From assembly GCF_022374895.2 (NCBI RefSeq), contig NZ_CP092424.2, positions 124,001 to 188,000 on the forward strand: 64,000 bases of DNA, read 5' to 3'. This stretch comes from Mycobacterium lentiflavum (GTDB lineage Bacteria > Actinomycetota > Actinomycetes > Mycobacteriales > Mycobacteriaceae). Made by a program: the position numbers and the translations under genes. Positions 18,214 through 27,381 of the stretch are shown piece after piece; the stretch's first letter is position 1, and each line of letters begins with the position of its first letter. Below the pieces are notes generated by a model, which saw only the letters and a list, made by a program, of their open reading frames with translations, was not told the origin of the DNA and did not search any database.

Positions 18214-18603
18214 GTGGGCGTGAATGCACCTAATGATGGGCCAGCGCGCCTCGACCACTTCGTCGCCGAACGGTTGGCGGTCCTGCACATGTCCCGTGTC
18301 GAACTGGCCCGCCGCGGCGGACCCAACCGCTCGACACTGCACAAATCCAGCAACGGCTCACGCACCATGTCGGTAGCCACGCTGGTCCGCCTCGATGAGG
18401 CCCTGGGCTGGGCCCACGGGTCCTCAAAGGCGATCCTTGCCGGCGGGGTCCCAGCCACACCGCCACCCCAAGACACCCACGTACGCACCGTCTTGCAGGC
18501 CGTCGAAGGCCTCGTCGAGCAATGCCACTCAATCCTGGCCGACGCCCGTCAGTTGCTCAACGAACTCCTAGCAAGCCGGGACCCCGCCGAGCATGCCCGC
18601 TGA
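18214..18603 (+). CDS. HTH (XRE-like) regulator of T4SS region
   Basis: 129 aa from the GTG at 18214, chosen because AGG lies 7 nt upstream; a TTG at 18196 and a GTG at 18220 are alternatives. Residues about 12-75 form an XRE-like helix-turn-helix (MSRVELARRGGPNRSTLHK... TLVRLDEALGWAHGSS). It has the same plan as the HTH gene at 32599-33027, including the LDxxxGALGW-like end of the domain followed by a helical tail. Divergent orientation from the T4SS operon suggests it controls that operon and itself. Confidence 0.7.
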   Translation: MGVNAPNDGPARLDHFVAERLAVLHMSRVELARRGGPNRSTLHKSSNGSRTMSVATLVRLDEALGWAHGSSKAILAGGVPATPPPQDTHVRTVLQAVEGLVEQCHSILADARQLLNELLASRDPAEHAR

Positions 18604-19447
18604 CATCTTCGACGACCAACGCCGAGCCTGGATAGCTGCACACGCCGGGATATTCGTCTTCCAAAAGCGTCGCGCCGAACTACTCGCCAAGAAAATTCGC
18701 GCCCGCACACGCAGCGATGTCGGTGCCCGACCCGACCCACACGACGACGTCGTCGCCCTCCCGTTCCCGATGCGCTCCCCCACCTCGGCCAGCGGATCAT
18801 TCGAAGCCGCACTGGTATTAACCTGTGCGACCATCGCGCCGCTGGGCTGGCTGGCAGGCAAACTCACTTACCTACTAATCGTCACGCTCATCCCCGAGCG
18901 GCTGCGCGCTTACCCGATCCCGGCACTACTCTGGGGCGCCGCGCTGGCAGCACTGCCGCTGCCGTTCTATAACCCTTCCCCGAGTCTCTGGGGCCAGCTG
19001 ATCATCCCGTGGCTTCTGGTCCAACTGCCCGCGACCCTGCTCACCGCAGCCGTCTACGGCGTCCTCGAAGGCTGGTTGGCCGTGGAAGGATCCAGCGACT
19101 GGTGGCCACTGACACCCGAAGCTGTCGACGTTGACGATGACCTCATTCTCGGGCCGACGCTACCAATGACCACGGTCTTAGACCCGCCACCCGAACCTGG
19201 CCCATCACGGCGCATCCCGCCATCCCTGCACGCACGCCGACGAACCCCACCACCTATCCGCTGGGCCCCCATCCTCAGCGGAGCCGCGATCATCGCGGCG
19301 ATCGCCAGTTGGTGTCTAATATGCGCAATCAGCGCCCTGCTGGGCTCCACCAACCAACACTTCGAACCGGTCAACTCAGAGGCGGTCTCGCAAAATTCGA
19401 CGAATGAGCAGGAGACAGTCGCGTCGCGGGGGGTAGTTGGTGCGTAG
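18593..19447 (+). CDS. multi-pass membrane protein
   Basis: 284 aa with hydrophobic segments at about 72-98, 105-122, 130-155 and 224-250, a basic N terminus (FQKRRAELLAKKIRAR) and a Pro/Arg-rich loop. No family recognised. It overlaps the HTH stop by 11 nt, so it is coupled to that regulator. Location between T4SS and coupling-protein genes suggests a transfer-associated membrane protein. Confidence 0.55.
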   Translation: MPADIFDDQRRAWIAAHAGIFVFQKRRAELLAKKIRARTRSDVGARPDPHDDVVALPFPMRSPTSASGSFEAALVLTCATIAPLGWLAGKLTYLLIVTLIPERLRAYPIPALLWGAALAALPLPFYNPSPSLWGQLIIPWLLVQLPATLLTAAVYGVLEGWLAVEGSSDWWPLTPEAVDVDDDLILGPTLPMTTVLDPPPEPGPSRRIPPSLHARRRTPPPIRWAPILSGAAIIAAIASWCLICAISALLGSTNQHFEPVNSEAVSQNSTNEQETVASRGVVGA

Positions 19448-20191
19448 CCTAAACCTTGTGCCCGACACCGTGAATGACAAAGACCGCGATCTCGGCGCCG
19501 TGCTCGAGCTGCTACACCGCGGCGAGGATGCATTCACAACGGTTCGAGCAACCTATCGGATCTGGCGCCACGACGAGCGGTTAGCGGCGGCGTTTCACGC
19601 CGACATCGAAGAGCAGAAGAGCCGCGGCGCATCGATTGCGACGGTCTCGTCGCGGCGAAGCGGCCCACCCGCCCCGGCCGAGCACGAGGAGATCCTTCGG
19701 ATCTGGTGTCACGGAGATCGCATCCGCCAGGAACACGAAAGCGGCGACTGGCGCGACGGTGCCTACGGAGTCCGCCGCGGCGACCTATGGTGGTCCTGGA
19801 ACTCCCACCTGGGAACTTTGAGCAATCAGGACGATCCGAAGCTTGGCAGCGGTATCGGCAAGGAAGTCTCTGTCATGCTCGATCCCACTCCACTGCTGAG
19901 TGCCATGAACTTCGCAGCCATTGGCCGCTCGACAATCGCGGGGCGCGCCACACTCACAGCCGACGCAACAGCGCGCCCGCCGGATTCACGTACCGGATTG
20001 CGATCCTTGGGGCTTCACCAACTCGGCACCGGTGCGGACCACTACACGCTTGAAATCGACCTCGAATGAGGAGTTCTCCTTGAATCCGTCGCTTCCGTGA
20101 AGCCAAGCCTTTCAAGCGGATCACGACCGTCGAAATCGTGTTCGATCATCCAATCGCCGACGAGCGCTTCCAGTTTGAGCCTCCGGCGTAG
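19440..20191 (+). pseudogene. decayed LolA/RseB-like lipoprotein-carrier gene
   Basis: The open part (to the TGA at 20067-20069) encodes about 209 aa resembling actinobacterial outer-membrane-lipoprotein-sorting (LolA/MucB-like) proteins, with WCHGDRIRQEHESGDWRDGAYGV and LGTGADHYTLEIDLE. Past the stop the same frame goes on as GVLLESVASV, then a -1 shift at about 20099 leads to EAKPFKRITTVEIVFD and PIADERFQFEPPA ending at TAG 20189-20191. This is the expected C-terminal end of the family, so one nonsense change plus one frameshift has broken the gene. GTG 19440 has GGGGGG 6 nt upstream. It overlaps the membrane-protein gene. Confidence 0.7.
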
Positions 20192-20369
20192 ATCCAATCG
20201 ATCGGCGGGCTACCACGCCCGCTGCGACTCACTTCCCGAAGCCCAGCAGCGCCTCAGGATCGAATCAAAACCTGACGTACCCATGTTGGAAATGACTGCG
20301 ACACTGCGTCGTTCGGAGGACTCATATCCCCGCCCTCAAGCTTGTGACGGTCGCAGCGATCCGAAACTA

Positions 20370-21764
20370 TCACTGGGCCTTTTTGATTCGGCGCTGAACC
20401 GCCTGGTCGAAGAAAGGCAGGAATTCGCTCCAGTCCGGGATAACGACTCGTTCGCCGGCTGTGCCGCGTTGCAAAAGCTGGGCTTCTTCCCGGGTTTGGG
20501 GTAGCAGTTCCTGCCAACCGATCGCCTGGCCGAATTGCGAGGATTGGCCTCGACTCCCGCCTGTGGGTTCATAGGATTCGGTGCGCCGGGTTGTCTCACC
20601 CAACCAATGCGAGGCCTGCTCAAGCAGATAGCGCTCGTGAGCTCCATACATGATCAGAGTGCCCGGAAACATATCCCGCAGCGCGTCAGCGTATTTGGGC
20701 CCAAACACCACGTCGAAGTGCGACGATGCCTGCACGGTCGCCAAGATGTTGACACCTAGTCCCGCTGACTCCCCCACATAGGTCAACAGATCCGGCAACG
20801 GACACGCGTTACATACCTCGTCAAGCTCCAGCAGTAGCCGATGAGTCAGTTGATGGTTGGCCATCTTACGGCGGAAATGGCGCACGATCGAATCGATGAG
20901 AGCCACCGCAGCGCCAGCGACCGAGCCGGTGTTCGGGGCGATCACAAACAACGTGGCGTCTGGCTCATCTAGCATGCGGACATCGAATGACTCCACAGCG
21001 ATACGGTCGACCGCACTCAAATATGGTGCTCCCTCGTCGGCGCTCAAACCCAAACGCAGCCACGGTGTTACGGCCTTTGACACCGTGATCTTGATGCTGT
21101 CACGCAGCCGGGAGTCCATCCCGGCGATAACGGCATACAGCGGGGCCGCGAGTTTCGGTTGTTCGCACAGCCCGTAAGCTGTCAGCCACGACGGCCTCCC
21201 AATCTCGGGGATCTGCTGGTCTCCCTCGAGCTCGTCGATACCGAAATCTTGCACGGCATCGAGCACCCAGGGCATTCCCAAACCGTTTCCCAACGGGCTG
21301 GCCGCGTAGAGCAGACATGCCAACGGAGGCGCGGCCTGACTTTCCCAAAGCCCGCCCGCAGCAACAGCGTTGCCACCAGCTCCACTAAAACCCACGCCCG
21401 ACGTCGCGAGCATGGTCTCAGCCACCGTCAACGCTTCATGGGCGCTGGTGATCATGCGGGTCGGGTCAGTGACCATCCGCCTAACCCCCGCTGGCCAGAC
21501 CTCAGTGTGCTCGGGACGCAGATCGATCACACCCGTGATGCCAACATTGCGCCGCCTTAAAACAAGCTCTGCCAGGTCAGGTTTCGACGACACCAATACC
21601 TCGGGCCCGGGATGCATGAGCGCCGCCGGGGCCAATATTCTGCGCGTCTTACCTGTGCGTGTTGGTGCGCTCACCAGGATGTGAGGTGCTGTCGCAGCGC
21701 GCACGGCAACGTTTTCCCGATTGTAGGTCAGCCCGCAGTACGGGGTGTACGGTTCGTTGCCCAC
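20370..21764 (-). CDS. VirD4/TraG-like coupling protein
   Basis: 464 aa. Walker A SAPTRTGKTRR near residues 32-42, Walker B LLLELDEVCNACPLPDL near 315, and the ILATVQASSHFDVVFG segment that follows are typical of type IV coupling proteins, which bring the relaxase-DNA complex to the T4SS. Members usually have N-terminal TM helices; here there are none, and the polytopic DUF2637 protein just upstream may supply the membrane anchor (inference). GTG start. It ends the long ESX operon, 67 bp after the DUF2637 gene. Confidence 0.85.
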   Translation of the reverse strand: MGNEPYTPYCGLTYNRENVAVRAATAPHILVSAPTRTGKTRRILAPAALMHPGPEVLVSSKPDLAELVLRRRNVGITGVIDLRPEHTEVWPAGVRRMVTDPTRMITSAHEALTVAETMLATSGVGFSGAGGNAVAAGGLWESQAAPPLACLLYAASPLGNGLGMPWVLDAVQDFGIDELEGDQQIPEIGRPSWLTAYGLCEQPKLAAPLYAVIAGMDSRLRDSIKITVSKAVTPWLRLGLSADEGAPYLSAVDRIAVESFDVRMLDEPDATLFVIAPNTGSVAGAAVALIDSIVRHFRRKMANHQLTHRLLLELDEVCNACPLPDLLTYVGESAGLGVNILATVQASSHFDVVFGPKYADALRDMFPGTLIMYGAHERYLLEQASHWLGETTRRTESYEPTGGSRGQSSQFGQAIGWQELLPQTREEAQLLQRGTAGERVVIPDWSEFLPFFDQAVQRRIKKAQ

Positions 21765-21831
21765 CGCGTCATCATGGCCGCGGCTGGCGTCAAACGTCTA
21801 CCAAAGCAGCAACATTCGCCAACCATCAGTT

Positions 21832-22650
21832 CTAGACTGCTGTCGCAGAGTGCAGCGCCGTGGCCAGAATTCGGTTCACCGTCGTGTGGTGCAACTTCAG
21901 GCCCTCGGAAATCTCACCGGGCCGTTGCCCGTCAGCGTGGCGGCGCAGCACCGCGTCAATGACTTCTGGCGGCTGCTTGGTCTTTTTGGATGCCATCACT
22001 GTGCGTACGGCGCGGTCATGGCGCTCTCGGGTGGGCACAACAGGATCTGCTCTCGGAACCGACGATAGCGATTGCGCCGCGTCGACTCGCCCCGTGGTGC
22101 TATCCCGGTCTCCTGCTGAGGCCTCACCGAGTGGCAGATCTGTCGCCGACAGCCACACTTCCGTCTCTTCGTCGAGGGCCGCCGGCGCCTGCACCCGGCT
22201 GTGTTGGAGGCGGGTCAGGGCCACCAGGGCGACGGTCGCCTGGGCGGTCGTGACGTCAATGATCAATGGCCACAACCAGGCTAAGGTCGGGCGGATACCA
22301 CAGCGGATGGCCAAGCTGCACAACGCATCAAATGACAGGCGAAAGGCACCCGCACCCAGTAACAGCGTCATGATGAGCGCCGCCCAAAACGTCAGAGTCG
22401 GGCGACGGTGCACCTTGATCAGAAGCGAAAGCCCTTCGGTGGACCCCAGCAACACCAAAGGTGGGGCCGTGGCTACCGCGGCCGCCAGCACCGGAGCGAC
22501 GTGTTCGGCCTGCACGATCGCGTGTAACGCGTTGCCGGCGATCGAGGCCGCGCTTGCACCTATCAACACCACCCAAAAGAAACGCACTGCGCGACGCTGG
22601 GTTTGCAGATCGATGTCGGCAAGATCATCACGAGCGCTGTCGCAAGCCAT
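21832..22650 (-). CDS. DUF2637 membrane protein with C-terminal HTH
   Basis: About 272 aa from ATG 22650; a GTG at 22701 would add 17 residues. Four hydrophobic segments (FFWVVLIGASAASIAGNALH, VLAAAVATAPPLVLLG, FWAALIMTLLLGAGAFRLSF and LAWLWPLIIDVTTAQATVAL) match the DUF2637/Spd-type membrane proteins common on actinobacterial transmissible elements. The C-terminal tail (PPEVIDAVLRRHADGQRPGEI... HHTTVNRILATAL) looks like a helix-turn-helix. It sits between eccE and the coupling protein and probably anchors or regulates transfer. Confidence 0.7.
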   Translation of the reverse strand: MACDSARDDLADIDLQTQRRAVRFFWVVLIGASAASIAGNALHAIVQAEHVAPVLAAAVATAPPLVLLGSTEGLSLLIKVHRRPTLTFWAALIMTLLLGAGAFRLSFDALCSLAIRCGIRPTLAWLWPLIIDVTTAQATVALVALTRLQHSRVQAPAALDEETEVWLSATDLPLGEASAGDRDSTTGRVDAAQSLSSVPRADPVVPTRERHDRAVRTVMASKKTKQPPEVIDAVLRRHADGQRPGEISEGLKLHHTTVNRILATALHSATAV

Positions 22651-22715
22651 ACCCGCAATCGTGCACTCCCATCCCGATATTCGTCCACCAAGACCACCCA
22701 CATCGGGCTGATCAT

Positions 22716-24260
22716 TTACCGCAGATACGCATCTTCGTTACGGAAGGTCACAGGCCTCAGCGTGGTACGAAAGCGCTGTGTTTTCAGGGTGATTCGCTCG
22801 CCACGTTGTTCGATACGGATATCGGGTGCAGCACTAGCGGGCACATCACCGACTGTGATCGATGTGCGCGCCGGAGGGTAGCTGTTGGCGCCGCCGTTGT
22901 GTATCACCATCGTTGGAGGGCGAGGCGGCTGGGCCGTCATGTCACGTGTCGTCCAAATCCGCGGGGACGCCGACGTCATCGTCCAACGCCCAGTGGGGTC
23001 GTAGACAGCGACCTGTTCGCCTGCTGCGGCCGCCCGGCGAATCAGCCGCTTAACCACCTGGTCATCATCGACCCGCAAAACAATTCGGGTTGGGGCCGCA
23101 GGATCTGACATCGGCATCAGCAGCATAGCCTCACGCAGCTCACCCAGCAGCACACCGGATGCGCCGGCGACGACCGCTGTGTTGAGTTCGGCAGACACCG
23201 GCGTAGACGGCAAGCTCAGCCGCCTGCGCCCAGGCACAGTCAACGCCAACGCTTCCCACTGTCGGCCCGCCATCGGGTTAAGCACTAACCGCGGTGAGCT
23301 GGCAAGCGGTTGCACGGTGGTCAGCCGAACCAGGGCCGAAGCCCGCACCCCGCTAGGCTCGGCGCGCAACGCGATCACCAGGGTCGTGTGGTCGCTCTGG
23401 TAGGCCCACACGTCGTCGAGTTCAGCAGAGCGCACGTCCTCGGCGCTGAAGAAATACGCTGTGACATAGGCTTTCCCGCCGCGCTGCAGATTCGTCCATC
23501 GGTCCTGGTAGGACGCTGCCGCGTTCTCGGCCCCGCCCAGGCTCGCCGCCACCGCATCGTTGATCTGCTCTGCGGTCAAAAGCCGTGCACGACAGTTTGT
23601 TTGGCACAGCGCCCTGGTGATCCGCTGGGAAGCGGCCACCGCCGCGGCGATCGTGTCCCGCCGCCACAACAGTCCAGGCACAACACGGTCATTGCGCGTA
23701 TCGAAACGGACCACCAACGTCACGCTGCGCTGACCAGCCGCCGGCAGCCCCCGCAGCGCCGCCTCATACAGCTCGGCATAGTTGTCTCGGGCCGTGCGGC
23801 TGCCCTCGCAGATGATGTCGACATCAACGCTCAATCCGCAGCGCTGCATCTCCTGCGCTATCACGCTAATCGGCACCGTATTAGGCGTTTTGGCGTGATC
23901 GGCATGCAACAGGGTAGGAATGTAGGGCTTGCCCAGCACCGAGATCATCGTGCACACGGTGTGCCCGTCGACCACGACACCAACCGTCTGCTCGTTGAGG
24001 GTGACATCGACCGGTTGAGGCAGGCCGAGTTTACGCACCCGGTGGCGAGTCCAGGACATGACGCGCCACACCCACTGCCACACGGTGCGCCGACGGAAGG
24101 TCACCATACAGATCACCAGTCCTAGTGCGGCGCCCGTGGCCACCGCGATCGGCCACGAATCCAACACGGCGTTCAGCGCCAGCGCAACCAAGCCTGCGAC
24201 CACTTCGCCGCCGACCAGGGCGCGGGACCCGATACGGGCCGCAACAAATCGCTGCTTCAT
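22716..24260 (-). CDS. eccE: ESX membrane component EccE
   Basis: 514 aa. Two TM helices within about residues 14-55 are followed by the conserved EccE cytosolic domain (TVGVVVDGHTVCTMISVLGK near 90-110) and a long C-terminal part. EccE sits at the periphery of the EccBCDE membrane pore. Start codon overlaps the mycP stop by 1 nt (TGATG), the usual mycP-eccE order of ESX loci. Confidence 0.9.
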   Translation of the reverse strand: MKQRFVAARIGSRALVGGEVVAGLVALALNAVLDSWPIAVATGAALGLVICMVTFRRRTVWQWVWRVMSWTRHRVRKLGLPQPVDVTLNEQTVGVVVDGHTVCTMISVLGKPYIPTLLHADHAKTPNTVPISVIAQEMQRCGLSVDVDIICEGSRTARDNYAELYEAALRGLPAAGQRSVTLVVRFDTRNDRVVPGLLWRRDTIAAAVAASQRITRALCQTNCRARLLTAEQINDAVAASLGGAENAAASYQDRWTNLQRGGKAYVTAYFFSAEDVRSAELDDVWAYQSDHTTLVIALRAEPSGVRASALVRLTTVQPLASSPRLVLNPMAGRQWEALALTVPGRRRLSLPSTPVSAELNTAVVAGASGVLLGELREAMLLMPMSDPAAPTRIVLRVDDDQVVKRLIRRAAAAGEQVAVYDPTGRWTMTSASPRIWTTRDMTAQPPRPPTMVIHNGGANSYPPARTSITVGDVPASAAPDIRIEQRGERITLKTQRFRTTLRPVTFRNEDAYLR

Positions 24261-25885
24261 CAGATTTGCTCCCGGCGACGCGAGACCGTCAGGCCCACAG
24301 CAAGTCCCACTAAACTGACGACCGCGAGACCGGTAATGGAAATAGCGACCCAGCCCGGGCGCGCGTCGCGTGCCGGAGGCGGACCCGGCACCTTTAACGG
24401 GGCGCGCTGTACCCTGGGGGCGAACGTGTCTCCCGGCGGCACATCCCAGGTCAGCGCCGCAACCGGGTCCACGGTCCCATAACCGACGACATCGTCACGC
24501 CCACCGGCAGGAGGGTGGGCGGTGGCCTCTAACCGGTGAATCACTTGATGCGCTGTCAGATTCGGAAATTTGGCACGCACTAAAGCCGCCACTCCGGCGA
24601 CGAACGCTGAGCTAAAGGAGCTGCCAGCGATCGGGTGCAGCTTGTCGTCATCGACTGAACCGTTGATCACCTGCCCGCTGGTCGACAGCCCCACGATGTC
24701 GGCTCCCGGCGCGGCCAGGCCGACCCAGGGGCCGTGCAATGAGGCGGCATCGCCGCTGGCGGGAACGCCGGTCGAATCGGTGGCCGACACCGCCACCACG
24801 TAGTCGCCAAACCAGGCCGGTGTGGCGATGGTTTTGACCGACGCCCATCCCCGAGTCGGATCACCCGGCAGCGGGTCCGGGTTTTGCCCATTGCAGCCCT
24901 GGGCATGAACGTTGCCCGCGGCTGCCACGATGACCACATCGCGGTCGAGCGCGGCATAGCGGACCGCATCGGCCAAGGCGCTTTGATCCTGCAGCTTGGC
25001 TGTCGAGATACACGACACCACACTGATGTTGATCACTTTGACGCCCAGATTGGCCGCATGCACGATTGCGCGTGCCAACGAATTGATGTCACCGGCGCGG
25101 CGAACGTCCTCGGGGTTGTCGGACACGCCGGGATCAACAAGGCCGAAGGTTTGTGCGGTCTGGCGAATCGAGACCAGCACTGCGTCCGGGGCGATGCCGA
25201 CCAGGGCATCTGGACCACCACCTGGCGGTGGCTGCAGCGGCGCCGGACCGCGACCGTCACCAAGGGTAGCCGGAGACGGCGGGGCCCCCGCCCATGCTGG
25301 CTGGTCGGGCTCAGGCGGTGGCGGTGGCGGGGCCACCGTTTGGGTGACCGTGACGGTCGGCGGAGGTGGTGGCGGAGGGATCTGTCGCGGCAGCGGAGCC
25401 CCGGCTGGCGGGGCCGCAGGCACTGCCCATGTCGGCTTAGGGACCAGCGCGAGACCGGAGGGGGCCGCCCCAATCAGTGAGGCCACTACTGTGCCGTGCC
25501 CGTCGCAATCCGCTAAGCCGTCACCGAACGGGCCCATGACATAGTCCCCGCCAGAGACCAGGTGCGGGAGCCGAGGTTGTGCGGCAACGCCGGTATCGAT
25601 GATCCCGACGACCACGCCAACTCCGGTGGATTCTTTCCACGCTTCTGGCATGTTCATCAGTTGCAGCGCCGCGGGTAACTCGCGCAAATCCGTGCCCGGC
25701 AACACACCGGTTGTGGTGCACGCTGCGATCTGGCGCATCGGCTGATCGGGCCCGGGCGCGGGGTCAGGCGGGGGCGGCCCAGGTGGCACCACCGGGGGAT
25801 CAATCGCGCCAGCCACGCCGCCCGATACGGCCACCAGCGCTGCGGCGAGCCCAATAGCGCACAGCGTGCTCGCGGCTTTGATCAT
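24260..25885 (-). CDS. mycP: mycosin protease MycP
   Basis: 541 aa subtilisin-like serine protease anchored in the cell envelope and needed for ESX complex stability. ATG 25885 gives a signal peptide (MIKAASTLCAIGLAAALVAV...) and overlaps the eccD stop by 4 nt; the open frame upstream lies inside eccD and is not used. Catalytic residues are visible as GIIDTGV (Asp, about 96), DCDGHGTVVAS (His, about 129) and GSSFSSAFVAG (Ser, about 424), with oxyanion Asn in AAAGNVHAQG. A Pro-rich insertion loop follows the His motif (about 145-195, with runs of 7 and 6 Pro). A C-terminal TM helix is followed by RRREQI. Confidence 0.93.
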   Translation of the reverse strand: MIKAASTLCAIGLAAALVAVSGGVAGAIDPPVVPPGPPPPDPAPGPDQPMRQIAACTTTGVLPGTDLRELPAALQLMNMPEAWKESTGVGVVVGIIDTGVAAQPRLPHLVSGGDYVMGPFGDGLADCDGHGTVVASLIGAAPSGLALVPKPTWAVPAAPPAGAPLPRQIPPPPPPPTVTVTQTVAPPPPPPEPDQPAWAGAPPSPATLGDGRGPAPLQPPPGGGPDALVGIAPDAVLVSIRQTAQTFGLVDPGVSDNPEDVRRAGDINSLARAIVHAANLGVKVINISVVSCISTAKLQDQSALADAVRYAALDRDVVIVAAAGNVHAQGCNGQNPDPLPGDPTRGWASVKTIATPAWFGDYVVAVSATDSTGVPASGDAASLHGPWVGLAAPGADIVGLSTSGQVINGSVDDDKLHPIAGSSFSSAFVAGVAALVRAKFPNLTAHQVIHRLEATAHPPAGGRDDVVGYGTVDPVAALTWDVPPGDTFAPRVQRAPLKVPGPPPARDARPGWVAISITGLAVVSLVGLAVGLTVSRRREQI

Positions 25886-27381
25886 GATCCGTGCACCGCG
25901 TTTCGTACCACCCACAGCAGGTTCAGCAACCAGATCGCCCATGGCACAACGAAAATCAGCAGAATGTACTCGCTGACCTCGACAGCGCGGTTCACCGGGG
26001 CGCTGATGTGTGCTTTGGGCACCACCAGTGTTCCAAGCAGGCCCAGGGCGGCCAAAAGTAGCGCTGCGGCAACGCATATCAGTGTCACGACCGGCGAGAC
26101 CGGATTGGGGGCGCTTGCGTATCGGCCGATCACCACCGCTACCGCGGCGACCGCGCCCACGGCCAGTGCCACCGATTGATTGCGATCGACGAACGAGCGG
26201 GACCGGAGCACAAAGATAGCGCAAATTCCCAAAGTGAACGCCAAAAACCGCCAGCCGCCACCGGTTTCGGGCATCACTGCATACCGCGCGGCCACGACCA
26301 ACACCACAGCGGCGCCGCACAGCAGTCCCGTCACGATCGCGGTGCCGCGCCGCGCCCACGTCGCGATCTGCTCAACGGTGTCAGTGCCCGGGCGCTCCAC
26401 CGGCGACACGGTGTTTAGAGCAGCGCCTTCTCGAGTCTCAAAGACCCCGCGGTTGGTGACCGAAGGAAACCACGGTCCGGGCACCCCGGCCCCCAAGATG
26501 CCGATGCTGGTCGCAAACGTCACCAACACCAAATCCGCCAACAAGAAGACCACCGCCAGATGCGCTGGCAGCACCCGCCAACCGCTGGCGTGGATTGCAG
26601 CTACCGCGGCCGCAGATAACCCGATGACGGCCATCCCCGCAAACACACCCAGATAGCGTCCGGTCAGCATCGTCCATGCCGCAACCCCGGCCAACACGGT
26701 GGCCGTCGCGGCCACCACATGCCAGCCCCCGGGTGGTCCCGGCACCGACATCGCCGCGCCTGCACCGGCACACATCAGCGCCGACCACACCAGGAAGTCC
26801 GCGGATAGGCGCCGCTGCTCATCGCGTGCCCGGGTCGCCGCCCTGGCCGATAGCAAGAAAACAACGGCCAATCCCCACGACACTGCGGGGGCCAGCCAGC
26901 CATGCTGTTGCCACCACAGCTGCGCCAACATCACCTCCGACCACGCCACCAGCGCCGCGAACAGCCCCCCGGCCACGCGACGTCCGACCGTGAGATCGAC
27001 CGTGGCGAACTGTTGGCGCGCTGAACGAGCCAGCGCCGTCGATACCTCCTCGATCACAGGTGCGAACCGTTCGGTGGCCTCAGAAGGCAACAGGCACAAC
27101 AAGTCCCCGTCATAGACGCGGCTGTCATCAAGGGACCGCTGCGCATCGAGCGGAGTAGCGTCCGCGCGGCACAGGTGATAGGTCAACGTGTCATCAAGTA
27201 GCGCCCGGTCACGATCTTTGAGAATCGTGTTGACCCGCGGGATGAGGTCCTCGATCACCGCAATCAACGCCACCCCGGCGGGCAGCACGTAATCGATGAG
27301 CCTGTCATCACCGACCAGCAAATGAACCTTGCACAGCCGAGGGACCTCCGGTGCCTGTTGCGCGGGATGGGCTGTGGTCAT
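25882..27381 (-). CDS. eccD: ESX membrane channel component EccD
   Basis: 499 aa. The N-terminal ubiquitin-like domain (about 15-100) contains CKVHLLVGDDRLIDYVLPAG, followed by about eleven TM helices from about 135 to the end, as in all EccD proteins. EccD dimers form the barrel of the ESX membrane complex. It overlaps the EspI-like gene upstream and mycP downstream by 4 nt each. Confidence 0.93.
   Translation of the reverse strand: MTTAHPAQQAPEVPRLCKVHLLVGDDRLIDYVLPAGVALIAVIEDLIPRVNTILKDRDRALLDDTLTYHLCRADATPLDAQRSLDDSRVYDGDLLCLLPSEATERFAPVIEEVSTALARSARQQFATVDLTVGRRVAGGLFAALVAWSEVMLAQLWWQQHGWLAPAVSWGLAVVFLLSARAATRARDEQRRLSADFLVWSALMCAGAGAAMSVPGPPGGWHVVAATATVLAGVAAWTMLTGRYLGVFAGMAVIGLSAAAVAAIHASGWRVLPAHLAVVFLLADLVLVTFATSIGILGAGVPGPWFPSVTNRGVFETREGAALNTVSPVERPGTDTVEQIATWARRGTAIVTGLLCGAAVVLVVAARYAVMPETGGGWRFLAFTLGICAIFVLRSRSFVDRNQSVALAVGAVAAVAVVIGRYASAPNPVSPVVTLICVAAALLLAALGLLGTLVVPKAHISAPVNRAVEVSEYILLIFVVPWAIWLLNLLWVVRNAVHGS

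Noticed and set aside
22590..22715. 44-codon frame starting ATGATCAGC after eccE
   Set aside because: Overlaps the DUF2637 gene start in another frame; product is not family-like and there is no ribosome site of note.
25886..26359. 160-codon N-terminal extension of the mycP frame
   Set aside because: It lies inside eccD, has an Arg-rich non-coding look, and would bury the signal peptide beginning at 25885.
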